Assembly (NCBI GenBank): GCA_040391785.1
Contig: JBEBXH010000028.1
Location: forward strand, 1 to 64,000
Direction of reading: 5' to 3'
Source: UBA5239 sp040391785
GTDB lineage: Bacteria > Verrucomicrobiota > Lentisphaeria > Victivallales > Victivallaceae
DNA length: 64,000 nt
A model generated the notes under the pieces. It had not been told where the DNA came from and made no database searches. It saw only the letters and a list, made by a program, of their open reading frames with translations. Every line of letters begins with the position of its first letter. Positions within the stretch are counted from its first letter, which is position 1. Below, one piece after another: positions 1 through 7,600 of this stretch. A program made the translations under genes and the position numbers.

Positions 1-104
1 CCGTCGGCTTCTGCGACAGCAATTACCTGATCAAACTATTCCGCCAGAACTACAATCTCACCCCCGGCAAATACCGCAATCTCCTGAAACCCCGGCTCCG
101 CTGA
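1..104 (+). CDS. AraC-family regulator, C-terminal fragment (gene runs off the window)
   Basis: The reading frame is open from base 3 to a TGA at 102-104. It encodes the last 33 residues of a protein, with GFCDSNYLIKLFRQNY followed by LTPGKYR. That is the second helix-turn-helix and closing motif of the AraC/XylS DNA-binding domain (G-[FY]-x-D-x-x-[YF]-F-x-[RK]-x-[FY] then TPxxYR). The sensor domain and the first helix-turn-helix lie upstream of the window, so the ligand is unknown. The next gene is on the opposite strand and converges on it. Confidence 0.8.
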   Translation, partial: VGFCDSNYLIKLFRQNYNLTPGKYRNLLKPRLR

Positions 105-131
105 AAACCAACGCGAGGAACTCACTGTTCT

Positions 132-785
132 TTATTTGGGAAAGTGCGGTTGACGGTTGAGGATGTTGATGTCGCACCAGGCGAGGAGGCGCGCGGGCGG
201 TTCGCGGAGAAAGCGTCTTATGCGGTATTTCGTCCTTACATCTTTGGCGGCGAAACCGATGGCGTCGATCCCGTTTTCGCGGGCGATATAGACGGCCCGG
301 ATGCAATGAAATTCCTGTGAAATCACGGTGAAATTGTCCGCACCGAACACATTTTTCGCCCGTATCACCGAATCGAGCGTCCGGAAACCGGCGTAATCGA
401 GCGTGATATGCTCGTCCGGAATGCCGGCTTTCAGCAATTCCTGGCGCATATCTTCGGGTTCGTTGTATTCGACGCGGCCATTGTCGCCGGAAACGATGAT
501 GCGTTTGATTTTCTTCGCTTCATAGAGCGCTACCGCCGCCTCGATCCGGTTGTAGAAATACGGGTTTTTGTATTTGCCTCTGGCGAGACGGGAAGTGCCC
601 AGCACCAGCCCGACTTCCTGCTCCGGCAGTTGTTCGAGCGAGGTGAAAACATCGCCGGAAACCCGGCTTACCGCCATATTGGCATAGAGCAGCAAGCCCG
701 CAGCCAGAATTACGCATATTCCAAGAGCGAGAAGGCTGCGGCGCAGCCATTTGGAACGGATCAGATTTTTCAACTTCTGCAGCAT
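132..785 (-). CDS. sanA: SanA/YdcF-like DUF218 membrane-anchored protein
   Basis: A 217-residue protein with one N-terminal membrane segment (about residues 14-36) after a basic stretch. A DUF218 domain follows, with the strand-loop GLVLGTSRL near residue 58, a VSGDNGR motif near 100 and the acidic EYNEPEDM segment. This layout matches E. coli SanA, which is linked to envelope integrity and vancomycin exclusion at high temperature. The biochemical activity of the family is not firmly known. The domain should face the periplasm. It lies 15 bases downstream of the secreted two-repeat gene on the same strand and may be co-transcribed with it. Family assignment is confident, the physiological role is not. 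Confidence 0.8.
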   Translation of the reverse strand: MLQKLKNLIRSKWLRRSLLALGICVILAAGLLLYANMAVSRVSGDVFTSLEQLPEQEVGLVLGTSRLARGKYKNPYFYNRIEAAVALYEAKKIKRIIVSGDNGRVEYNEPEDMRQELLKAGIPDEHITLDYAGFRTLDSVIRAKNVFGADNFTVISQEFHCIRAVYIARENGIDAIGFAAKDVRTKYRIRRFLREPPARLLAWCDINILNRQPHFPK

Positions 786-800
786 AGGGAATTCCGGAAA

Positions 801-1856
801 TTATTTGGCGGTGACGGATACTTTGCCCAGGAACACTTCACCCTCGCCGCTGCCGGCGGGGAAATCAACGGAGAAGCCGGCCAGTTTCAACGGAAAATCC
901 AACACATGATTTTTGTCGCCGCCCCAGTGCGGGGCCTTCTGGATGCCTTCGCCGGCGATCCGGACCGGAAGGGTATGCCAGCCCGGCGCCAGGGGTTGTT
1001 TCGGCAGGATATTGAACTGGAAAACTTCGCCGGTGGTATCCGCCAGGCGCAGGTTGAGTTTACCGGCTTTCGTATTTTCCGTGACGTATATTTCCACCTC
1101 AAAACGGGCCTTGGCGAACTTTTCCACCTGCGGCTGCTTGCCCTGAAACGAGAATTCAAGGTATTTGGCCGCGCCCGCATCCCATTTGAGCTGAAGCGCC
1201 TGCCGTCCGTCCGGCGCGGCGGTGGTCCGGGCCGACTGACGGCGATCCTGAGCGCTGTTGACCGTGACTTTGGCCGTGGCGGCATCGAGCAGCAGCTCTC
1301 CGGCGGTCAGTGCCGCAGGGCTGAAATCGACGCTGCCGATCGACATTTCACCGGTGCCTTCCGTGGCGGCGAAGTCAACGGAAAAACCGGCCAGTTTCAC
1401 CGGGAAATCAATGGTCTTGTTTTTGTTGCCGCCCCAGCTGGCAAAGCCGCCGGCGGCCTTGATCGTGGCGGAAATCGTCTGCAATCCGGGCCTCAAATCC
1501 CTGGTCGGCAGTTGATACTGAAATACTTCGCCGGTGCTGTCCGCCAGGCGCAGGTTAAATTTCTTGATCTGGAATTTTTCCGGCATGAAAACGTCGACTT
1601 TCAGCTCGGCGGATTCGAACTCCGGCAATGACGGGGCATTGCGGAAAACCAGTTCGAGGTATTTGGCGGCGCTGTTATCCCATTTCAAGTTGATCATTTT
1701 CCGGCCGTCCGGCGCGGCGCCGAGCTCGGCGGACTGCTGGCGTTTGGCGGCGTCGCCCACGATCAGATCAAGCTTATCCGTCTCGGGATTAATGACTACC
1801 GCAGAGAACCCGATCACCGGAGCAAGCAGCGCGCCGCACAAAAACAATTTCCTCAT
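801..1856 (-). CDS. Secreted protein made of two tandem homologous beta-rich repeats
   Basis: 351 residues. The N-terminus (MRKLFLCGALLAPVIGFSA) is a clear signal peptide. The mature part is an internal duplication, roughly residues 20-185 and 190-351. Both halves carry AAPDGR, KYLE, LRLAD-[ST]-TGEVFQ, WGG-[ND]-KN and DFP-x-KLAGFSVDF in the same order. I do not recognise the family. The spacing and the Trp/Gly/Asn motifs suggest a carbohydrate-binding type beta-sandwich (inference). A ribosome binding site (AGGAG) sits 8 bases before the ATG. It is downstream of a GH35 beta-galactosidase on the same strand, so a role in glycan capture is plausible. Confidence 0.75.
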   Translation of the reverse strand: MRKLFLCGALLAPVIGFSAVVINPETDKLDLIVGDAAKRQQSAELGAAPDGRKMINLKWDNSAAKYLELVFRNAPSLPEFESAELKVDVFMPEKFQIKKFNLRLADSTGEVFQYQLPTRDLRPGLQTISATIKAAGGFASWGGNKNKTIDFPVKLAGFSVDFAATEGTGEMSIGSVDFSPAALTAGELLLDAATAKVTVNSAQDRRQSARTTAAPDGRQALQLKWDAGAAKYLEFSFQGKQPQVEKFAKARFEVEIYVTENTKAGKLNLRLADTTGEVFQFNILPKQPLAPGWHTLPVRIAGEGIQKAPHWGGDKNHVLDFPLKLAGFSVDFPAGSGEGEVFLGKVSVTAK

Positions 1857-1915
1857 AATTCATCTCCTTTTTTCAACATGACACCAATATAAGTGTGTCC
1901 GGAAAAAAGTCAATT

Positions 1916-3667
1916 TCAAATCTGCATTTTGAACCGTGGTCCGAAGTCTCTTTCCGCGCGTGAAACCACTTTGATCCCGGCGGCGCCGAGCTGGTCGAAC
2001 ACGACGATTTCGTTCTTGCCGCGGCGCAGCAGCGGAGCCGGCACGTACAGCGTGTTCTGCGGCCCGATGTTCCAGTAACGCCCGAGGTTGAAGCCGTTCA
2101 GGAAAAGCTGTCCCTTGACCCCGCCGGAAACCGTCAGGAACGTATCGCACGGCTCGTCCACCTCCAGAATTCCCTGATAAAACGCGGGCGCTCCGCATGC
2201 CTCCGCGGTCGCGGCGCGCCACGGCAATGCGTCCAGCGAGGTCATTTCCAGCGGGTAAATTTCCCAGCCGAAAATATACTGGTACTCGTTGCGGACGCCC
2301 CGCAAGCCCTTGCGTTCATGCTCCATCATATTGCCGAAGTTGACCCGGCCCATATTTTCGACGAGGATATCGAGTACGCCGCCGTTTTCCGGCACCCGGA
2401 TCATGCAGCAATGCTGCGGCTGGTTGCGGTAAACAACCCCGGCCACGACACCATCCATCATCACGACTGCCCGGTCCTGCATCCCATCGAGGAAGATGTT
2501 GAAAAGTCCCGGATGAGTCAAGTGCGTGCGATACAGAATATAACCGTAGGACTGGCCGAAAGATTCCATCGGTTCGGGCGTGGCGGAACGGATTGCGGTA
2601 CTCAGATGCGGCAAGGCATCCGGCAGCCGCACGGAGCGCGGCAGTTCGATCTCGCCGTAGGCGCGCTTCTTCGCGATTACCGGTTCACCGGTCGGGGCAT
2701 CGGGGTAATGCTTTTTGATCTCCTGCTGGATGGCGTAATATTTCGGGGTGGGGTCGCCCTCTTCGCTCAGCGCCGCGTCGACATCATAGGTGGAAAGCAT
2801 CGGGATGTATTCGCCATTGCCCCAATTGGCACCGTTCATGAAGCCGAAGTTGCTGCCGCCGTGAAACATATAGAGATTCATATGATAACCGTGTTCGAGC
2901 ACGGCGCGGACGTCCTGCCGGACGCCTTCCGGGTCGTGCCAGGGATACGGCCGCCCCCAGTGGTGAGCACCGCCATCCCACAGCTCCATGACGAACTTCG
3001 GATCATCCGGGCGCATCTTGTCGAAAATGGCGAAATTCTCCGCCGGGCGGTTCCGGAAATTGATCGTGGCGAGCACATCCGGCAAGGCGCCGCCGCTGAG
3101 GTGCAGCGAACTGTTGCCGTCGGAGGTGAAGAGCGGCACCGCGATGCCGGCCTCCTCGTGAAACTGTTTGAGAAATCGCAGGTATTCGAGGTCATTTCCG
3201 TATGAACCATATTCGTTTTCGAGTTGTATGGCGATGACCGGGCCGCCCTGCGTATGTTGCAGCGGGCGCAGCAGTTCCAGCACGCGGCTCAGATATCCTT
3301 GTATCGCATCCAGATACGGCCGGTTGCAGCAGCGAAGCCGGAGGCCGGGCTTATTCAGCAGCCACGCAGGCAGCCCGCCCAGATCCCATTCCGAACAGAT
3401 GTACGGGCCGGGGCGGACGATCGCGTGGAGCCCCTCCTCGTACGCGATTTTCAGGAACCTGACGAAATCACGCGCGCCGCTGAAGTCAAATTCACCCTCG
3501 CGCAGTTCGTGAAAATTCCACGCGATATACGTTTCCACCGTGTTCAGACCGCACTGGCGGAGCTTGATCAGCCGGTCGCGCCAGTAATCGGGATGGATGC
3601 GGAAATAATGCATTGCGCCGGAAAGAATCTGTTTTTTGCCGTTGGTAAATTCAATTGATTTTGACAT
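1916..3667 (-). CDS. Beta-galactosidase, glycoside hydrolase family 35
   Basis: 583 residues from the ATG at 3667. The frame is open 42 codons further upstream, but that part is low-complexity and reads through the promoter. A GH35 TIM barrel begins at once (SGAMHYFRIHPDYWRDRL). QLENEYG carries the acid/base Glu152, and FVMELWDGG carries the nucleophile Glu228. A C-terminal beta-sandwich follows, ending in the typical GYILYRT and FLNGFNLGRYWNIGP segments. No signal peptide is seen, so the enzyme is probably cytoplasmic and acts on galactosides taken up as oligosaccharides. It is transcribed divergently from an AraC regulator whose start is 118 bases away, so that regulator probably controls it. 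Confidence 0.93.
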   Translation of the reverse strand: MSKSIEFTNGKKQILSGAMHYFRIHPDYWRDRLIKLRQCGLNTVETYIAWNFHELREGEFDFSGARDFVRFLKIAYEEGLHAIVRPGPYICSEWDLGGLPAWLLNKPGLRLRCCNRPYLDAIQGYLSRVLELLRPLQHTQGGPVIAIQLENEYGSYGNDLEYLRFLKQFHEEAGIAVPLFTSDGNSSLHLSGGALPDVLATINFRNRPAENFAIFDKMRPDDPKFVMELWDGGAHHWGRPYPWHDPEGVRQDVRAVLEHGYHMNLYMFHGGSNFGFMNGANWGNGEYIPMLSTYDVDAALSEEGDPTPKYYAIQQEIKKHYPDAPTGEPVIAKKRAYGEIELPRSVRLPDALPHLSTAIRSATPEPMESFGQSYGYILYRTHLTHPGLFNIFLDGMQDRAVVMMDGVVAGVVYRNQPQHCCMIRVPENGGVLDILVENMGRVNFGNMMEHERKGLRGVRNEYQYIFGWEIYPLEMTSLDALPWRAATAEACGAPAFYQGILEVDEPCDTFLTVSGGVKGQLFLNGFNLGRYWNIGPQNTLYVPAPLLRRGKNEIVVFDQLGAAGIKVVSRAERDFGPRFKMQI

Positions 3668-3712
3668 GATACACCGTGTTATTGATTTGTATTTTGATGC
3701 TATGGCATTATT

Positions 3713-3741
3713 ATTATAATTGTAATTCGTACAGATATCAA
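3713..3741 (-). promoter_or_regulatory. Sigma-70 type promoter of the GH35 gene
   Basis: On the minus strand TTGATA (3741-3736) and TATAAT (3718-3713) are separated by 17 bases. This predicts a start near 3706 and a leader of about 40 bases before the GH35 ATG. The segment also lies upstream of the divergent AraC gene, where an AraC-type activator would be expected to bind. Two GATATC copies (3734-3739, 3759-3764) flank this side, but I cannot show that they are operators. Confidence 0.6.
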
Positions 3742-3784
3742 TCATCAGAATGAAGCAATGATATCCATTTTGATGCAGGAGGCG

Positions 3785-4609
3785 ATGGTGCATTCAGTGA
3801 AAATCATTTCGCGGCCCGATCTCACCCGGCTGCCGGATTTGCCGCTGCCGTTTTATGTCCGCTCGGTGGGGCATTACCGCTTTGATCCTGACTACTGTGA
3901 GGAAAGGCATAACAATGAAAATTTCGTGCAGCTATTCTGGGGTGTCAAGGGCAGCGGGGAGATCATGATCGACGGAGAGAGTTATCCGCTGGAACCCGGC
4001 GACGCCGTGTGGAAAGCGTCGTACGAGAGCCACGCTTACCGCGGCGGCGCGGGCGAATGGGAGCTGCGCTGGTTTGTATTCGACGGCGAGCTGGCCGACC
4101 GGATCATGTCCGGTTACGGCTATCCGCGCCGGCTGGAAAAAGCCGGCGAATGTCCGGTCGGCTATTTCCGCGAAATCGAAAAGGGCCTGCAGAAAATGAC
4201 CCCCTATGAACAGCGCCGGTTGGTGGTCGCCGCCACAGCGATTCTGGCCCTGGCGGGCCGCCGCAGTACCCGGAACGAATCGGACCGGATCTGCGAGCAA
4301 TACGTGGAACTGGTGCACCGGAATTTCGCCGACCCGAATGCCGACGTCAACACGCTGGCCGACCGGATGCAGATGCACCGCACCACGCTCACTCGCCATT
4401 TCCGCCATGTCATGCAGTGCACGCCGGGCGAATACCTGCGGCAGTTTCGGATGCAGAAGGCGATGACGCTGCTGCGGGATCAGCGCCTGACGGCGGCGGA
4501 AGTCGCCTGCCGGGTGGGCATTCCCAATCCGTCGCAGTTTTCGCGCGCGGTAAAAAGTTCGCTGGGGCGCACGCCGGGCGAAATCCGGCGCGGCGATATC
4601 GCCCTATGA
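3785..4609 (+). CDS. AraC-family transcriptional regulator with cupin-like sensor domain
   Basis: About 274 residues from the ATG at 3785. The N-terminal half is a cupin-type sugar-sensing domain (GSGEIMIDGESYPLEPGDAVW). The C-terminal about 100 residues form the two helix-turn-helix AraC domain, ending in VGIPNPSQFSRAVKSSLGRTPGE. The start is uncertain: in-frame ATGs lie at 3758, 3773 and 3785, and a strong AGGAGG (3777-3782) sits close before ATG 3785 and GTG 3788. It is divergent from the GH35 gene, its likely target. The 3' end overlaps the convergent rtcR stop by 6 bases. Confidence 0.88.
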   Translation: MVHSVKIISRPDLTRLPDLPLPFYVRSVGHYRFDPDYCEERHNNENFVQLFWGVKGSGEIMIDGESYPLEPGDAVWKASYESHAYRGGAGEWELRWFVFDGELADRIMSGYGYPRRLEKAGECPVGYFREIEKGLQKMTPYEQRRLVVAATAILALAGRRSTRNESDRICEQYVELVHRNFADPNADVNTLADRMQMHRTTLTRHFRHVMQCTPGEYLRQFRMQKAMTLLRDQRLTAAEVACRVGIPNPSQFSRAVKSSLGRTPGEIRRGDIAL

Positions 4610-6175
4610 GATTTCCTTGATCTGATCCCAGGTCAGGTCGAATTTCGCCAGATATTTGCGCAGGCGGTCGCTGTCGTTGACCGAGGCTCTCTCGCGGCGC
4701 GAGGCGGCAAAAAGACGACGGCCCGCCTCTGATAAACTGCGTGATTTGCGGCAGATGCCGATCACCTCTTTCAATTGCGAGAGATCGAATAAATCGATGC
4801 GCTCGGCGTAATCCCCGCCGAGCAGTTCTGTTAGATTCGTGTCCTTGTCGCTGGTCCCGGGGCGCGACAAGCGCCGGATTTCGCCCTTCACCGTGTCCAG
4901 GTCGATACGGCCGGAGGGGGCCAGCGTCGCCATGCGCGTCATGGCCGCGTTCAGCTCGCGGAAGTTCGAGCGCCACAGTGCCGCCGGGCTCATGCCGAAC
5001 GCCAGAAACGCCTGCCGCGCCTCGCGGTTGAACGTCACGCGGCGGCCGGTCTTGATGCAGAATTGCTCCAGCTCGTAATCGAGGTTCGGTTCGATATCCT
5101 CGCGGCGCTCCGCCAGCCCCGGCAGATGAAAACTCCAGAGGTCGATCCGCGCCAGCAGATCTTCGCGGAAGCGGCCGTTTTCCACCGCCGCCGCCAGATC
5201 TCGGTTCGTGCCGCAGATCAGTTGGAAGGAGCTCGAATCCTCCCGGTCGGAGCCCAGCGGCAGGAAAATACCGTCCTCAATCGCCCGCAGCAGCATGGCC
5301 TGTTCGTCCAGCCCGAGTTCGCCGATTTCGTCCAGAAACAGGATGCCGCCGTGCGCTTCTTTCAACAGCCCGTGACGGTCCTTGACGGCCCCGGTAAACG
5401 CCCCCTTTACGTGCCCGAACAGCGCCGACATGGCGGCGTCGCCCCGCAGTGTGGCGCAGTTCACTTCGACGAATTTCCCCTGCAGCTGACGGTTCTGCAG
5501 TTTCAGCTCGTAAATGCGCCGCGCCAACTGCGATTTTCCCGCGCCGGTGGGTCCGGTCAGCAGGATCGGCTCGATGGAGTGAATCGCCACTTTTTCGATG
5601 GTCTCAATCAGGGCGTTGAACTGTTTATTGCGCGTGGCGATGCCCGACTTCAGGAATTCCAGATCGTCGTGGTGTTCCTTCTCAAAACGCTTCGCCAGCA
5701 GGTCGTACTGCGAGAGATCGAGGTCGATCAGGCTGTAACCGCCCTGTGGGCTGCGCCCGGGGTGCGTCTGGATCAGCCGTCCCGGCAGGTGGTTCGACTC
5801 GGTCAGCAGAAACAGGCAAATCTGCGCCACGTGCGTGCCGGTGGTGATGTGGACATAATACTCGTTGTCGTCCGTATCGAAATCCATCCCGCGGCTGAAA
5901 TCGTAGAGCTTGCCGTACACTTCCTCGAAGTTCCACGGATCGTCGAAATCGACCTGCTCCAGGATGATCTCGGTTTCCGGTGACACCGTCTGAATGTCGC
6001 GCACCACTTCGCAGACCAGTTTCCGGTAGCGCTCCTGATACAGCAGGTGATAGCGGTCGAACTGCAAATCCTCCTGCATCGCCAGCGCCACCGAGGGCCG
6101 CCACGCCTCCCAGCGTTTCGGGCCATTGCCATGATTATCCAGCGTACTGCCCAGAAGTGAAATTAATATATTCAT
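4604..6175 (-). CDS. rtcR: RtcR, sigma-54-dependent activator of the RNA repair operon, with CARF-type sensor
   Basis: 523 residues. Residues 1-180 form the RtcR sensor, a CARF-related Rossmann fold, with LISLLGSTLDN at the start and YYVHITTGTHVAQICLFLL near 107. The AAA+ domain of bacterial enhancer-binding proteins follows: Walker A GPTGAGKS (208-215), the sigma-54 contacting loop GAFTGA (258-263) and Walker B ILFLDEIGE (278-286). A C-terminal helix-turn-helix ends the protein. In E. coli, RtcR represses itself through its N-terminal domain until an RNA-derived ligand is sensed, then activates rtcBA. The divergent rtcAB genes and the sigma-54 promoter between them fit this exactly. Confidence 0.96.
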   Translation of the reverse strand: MNILISLLGSTLDNHGNGPKRWEAWRPSVALAMQEDLQFDRYHLLYQERYRKLVCEVVRDIQTVSPETEIILEQVDFDDPWNFEEVYGKLYDFSRGMDFDTDDNEYYVHITTGTHVAQICLFLLTESNHLPGRLIQTHPGRSPQGGYSLIDLDLSQYDLLAKRFEKEHHDDLEFLKSGIATRNKQFNALIETIEKVAIHSIEPILLTGPTGAGKSQLARRIYELKLQNRQLQGKFVEVNCATLRGDAAMSALFGHVKGAFTGAVKDRHGLLKEAHGGILFLDEIGELGLDEQAMLLRAIEDGIFLPLGSDREDSSSFQLICGTNRDLAAAVENGRFREDLLARIDLWSFHLPGLAERREDIEPNLDYELEQFCIKTGRRVTFNREARQAFLAFGMSPAALWRSNFRELNAAMTRMATLAPSGRIDLDTVKGEIRRLSRPGTSDKDTNLTELLGGDYAERIDLFDLSQLKEVIGICRKSRSLSEAGRRLFAASRRERASVNDSDRLRKYLAKFDLTWDQIKEIS

Positions 6176-6215
6176 ATTTATCAGCTTTTATAAAATTTTA
6201 TCAATATTTATTATA

Positions 6216-6242
6216 ACCGGTTTTCCGAAAAAGTCAACCGGT
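6216..6242. promoter_or_regulatory. Candidate RtcR upstream activator site (two ACCGGT palindromes)
   Basis: The palindrome ACCGGT occurs at 6216-6221 and again at 6237-6242. The two are 21 bases apart centre to centre, two helical turns, so they face the same side of the DNA. They lie about 145 bases upstream of the -24/-12 promoter and 40 bases from the rtcR start. That is where an enhancer-binding protein would bind both to activate rtcAB and to autoregulate. The position fits, but the binding specificity is not known from sequence alone. Confidence 0.4.
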
Positions 6243-6265
6243 CGTCGCTGGAAATATTTTTTAGG

Positions 6266-6364
6266 AATAAGACGTATAGGACATATAGGACGTATAGGAG
6301 ATGGAATATGAGCTCGAAATTGGGCTCCTATACGTCTTATGCGTCTTATGCGTCCTATGAATTA
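6266..6364. repeat. Intergenic palindromic repeat built from about 9-10-base 'GACGTATAG' units
   Basis: The left arm (6266-6300) is three degenerate units of GACGTATAG/GACATATAG. The right arm (6325-6364) is the inverted counterpart (CCTATACGT, CTTATGCGT, CTTATGCGT, CCTATG). The inner 12 bases of the arms (6289-6300 and 6325-6336) are perfect complements around a 24-base loop. A remnant of the same unit (ATAGGACTTATAGGA) lies at 54003-54017, so it is probably a dispersed family. It sits between the candidate activator site and the sigma-54 promoter, where it would form part of the DNA loop. Confidence 0.6.
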
Positions 6365-6373
6365 TCTCAAAGT

Positions 6374-6389
6374 TGGCACGGGTATTGCT
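6374..6389 (+). promoter_or_regulatory. Sigma-54 (-24/-12) promoter of the rtc operon
   Basis: TGGCACGGGTATTGCT matches the RpoN consensus TGGCAC-N5-TTGCA with the GG and GC dinucleotides correctly spaced. It faces rtcA and sits between the divergent rtcR and the rtc genes, as in E. coli. Transcription should begin near 6400, leaving a leader of about 180 bases that contains the small ORF at 6427-6543. Confidence 0.9.
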
Positions 6390-6426
6390 TTATAATCTGG
6401 CACATCGTTTTTAAGGAGGACTGAAA

Positions 6427-6543
6427 ATGAGAATATCCGTCTGTCGTGGAAAAGATATCGATATTGAGTTGTTAAAATTCAGAATTTATGCTATTAATTC
6501 TAAAGCAGGAAAATTTAAAATATCGATACGGTACAGAAGCTGA
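6427..6543 (+). CDS. Small ORF (38 aa) in the leader of the sigma-54-driven rtc operon
   Basis: The ATG at 6427 is preceded by AAGGAGG (6413-6419) with an ideal 7-base spacer, the best ribosome binding site in the region. The frame ends at TGA 6541-6543 and encodes MRISVCRGKDIDIELLKF..., a basic peptide of 38 residues without a recognisable domain. It starts about 27 bases after the predicted sigma-54 transcript start and ends 37 bases before rtcA. The segment is much more AT-rich than rtcA. A palindromic 10-base motif occurs at 6456-6465 and 6519-6528, so the RNA could also fold into a long stem. It may be a leader peptide, a decayed gene, or the site of a structured RNA. Confidence 0.5.
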   Translation: MRISVCRGKDIDIELLKFRIYAINSKAGKFKISIRYRS

Positions 6544-6580
6544 CTGTGTTTGCTGATAATTCAAAAAGGAAATAAATAAT

Positions 6581-7600
6581 ATGATTGAAATCGACGGATC
6601 TTACGGCGAGGGCGGAGGACAGATTCTCCGTACTTCGCTCTCGCTGGCGGCGCTGACCGGGCAGAAAGTCCATATCTACAGCATCCGCAGCGGCCGCCGC
6701 AAACCGGGTCTGATGCGTCAGCACCTGACCGCGCTGAATGCGGTGGCCGCCATCTGCGGGGCCGAAGTCAGCGGCGACGAAGCCGGGTCCATGGAAATCA
6801 CCCTGTCCCCGGGCAAAATCCGGGGCGGTGATTACCGTTTCTCGGTCGGTACTGCCGGCAGCACGATCCTGATCGCGCAGACCGTGGTCCCGCTGCTGCT
6901 CGCCGCCGACGGCAACTCCACCGTCCGGATCGAGGGCGGTACCCATGCGGACATGGCGCCGATTTACGAGTATTTCGCGGAAGTATTTCTGCCATTGCTG
7001 CGCCGGATGGGCGCCAGCGTGGAGTGTGCGCTGGACGGCTGCGGATTTTATCCGGCGGGCGGCGGCGCGGTGACGCTGAAAATCGCGCCGTGCAAGGAGT
7101 GGAAGTGGCTGGAGCTGATGAAGCGCGGCGACGCGCTCGGGCACGAAATCGTTTCCGTCAGCGCCAACATCGCGGAGAAAATCGGCGAAGCGGAGACTTC
7201 GCAAGTCGCGCGGCTGTTGAATTTGCCGGAAGCGAAAACCGTCAACCGCATGGAGAATTCGCCCGGCCCCGGCAACGTGGCCTACGTCAAGCTGAATTTC
7301 AGCAAAATCTGCGAAATGGTCAGCATCTGCGGCGAACGCGACAAAGCGCGGCAGGTCGTGGCCAGGCAGGTCGCCAAAGGCGTCAGCGAATACCTGGCGG
7401 GAACCGCTCCGGTGGGGCCGTACCTGGCGGACCAGCTGTTGCTGCCGATGGCGGTCGGCGGGGGAGGGCGTTACGAAACGTTTTTCCTCAGCAAGCATAC
7501 CGAAACCAATATTGAAGTAATCAAAAAATTTCTGGACGTTTCGATTGCCGTAACTCCGGGATCGAAAAATGGACAGCATATCATCGAGGTGATCAAATGA
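6581..7600 (+). CDS. rtcA: RNA 3'-terminal phosphate cyclase
   Basis: 339 residues, the usual length of RtcA. It contains the family signature GSYGEGGGQILRTSL (residues 6-20), SGRRKPGLMRQHL near 37, GGTHADMAPIYEYF near 119, and the catalytic His306 in FLSKHTETNIEV. RtcA uses ATP to convert RNA 3'-phosphate ends to 2',3'-cyclic phosphates through a covalent His-AMP. The ribosome binding site is AAAGGAAA about 10 bases before the ATG. It overlaps rtcB by 4 bases (ATGA), so the two are translationally coupled and driven by the sigma-54 promoter. Confidence 0.97.
   Translation: MIEIDGSYGEGGGQILRTSLSLAALTGQKVHIYSIRSGRRKPGLMRQHLTALNAVAAICGAEVSGDEAGSMEITLSPGKIRGGDYRFSVGTAGSTILIAQTVVPLLLAADGNSTVRIEGGTHADMAPIYEYFAEVFLPLLRRMGASVECALDGCGFYPAGGGAVTLKIAPCKEWKWLELMKRGDALGHEIVSVSANIAEKIGEAETSQVARLLNLPEAKTVNRMENSPGPGNVAYVKLNFSKICEMVSICGERDKARQVVARQVAKGVSEYLAGTAPVGPYLADQLLLPMAVGGGGRYETFFLSKHTETNIEVIKKFLDVSIAVTPGSKNGQHIIEVIK

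Noticed and set aside
4604..6175. Treating the sigma-54 activator as a generic NtrC-type or CRISPR ancillary CARF protein
   Set aside because: The N-terminal domain and divergent rtcAB genes identify RtcR. No CRISPR features are nearby.
6266..6364. Possible CRISPR array from the short repeated units
   Set aside because: Units are about 9-10 bases without spacers, in inverted arms, and no cas genes are in the window. It is a palindromic repeat.
6515..7579. Long antisense ORF (354 codons) opposite rtcA
   Set aside because: It is a mirror of the GC-rich rtcA frame, is Arg/His/Gln-rich with no domain, and lacks a ribosome binding site. rtcA on the other strand is certain.
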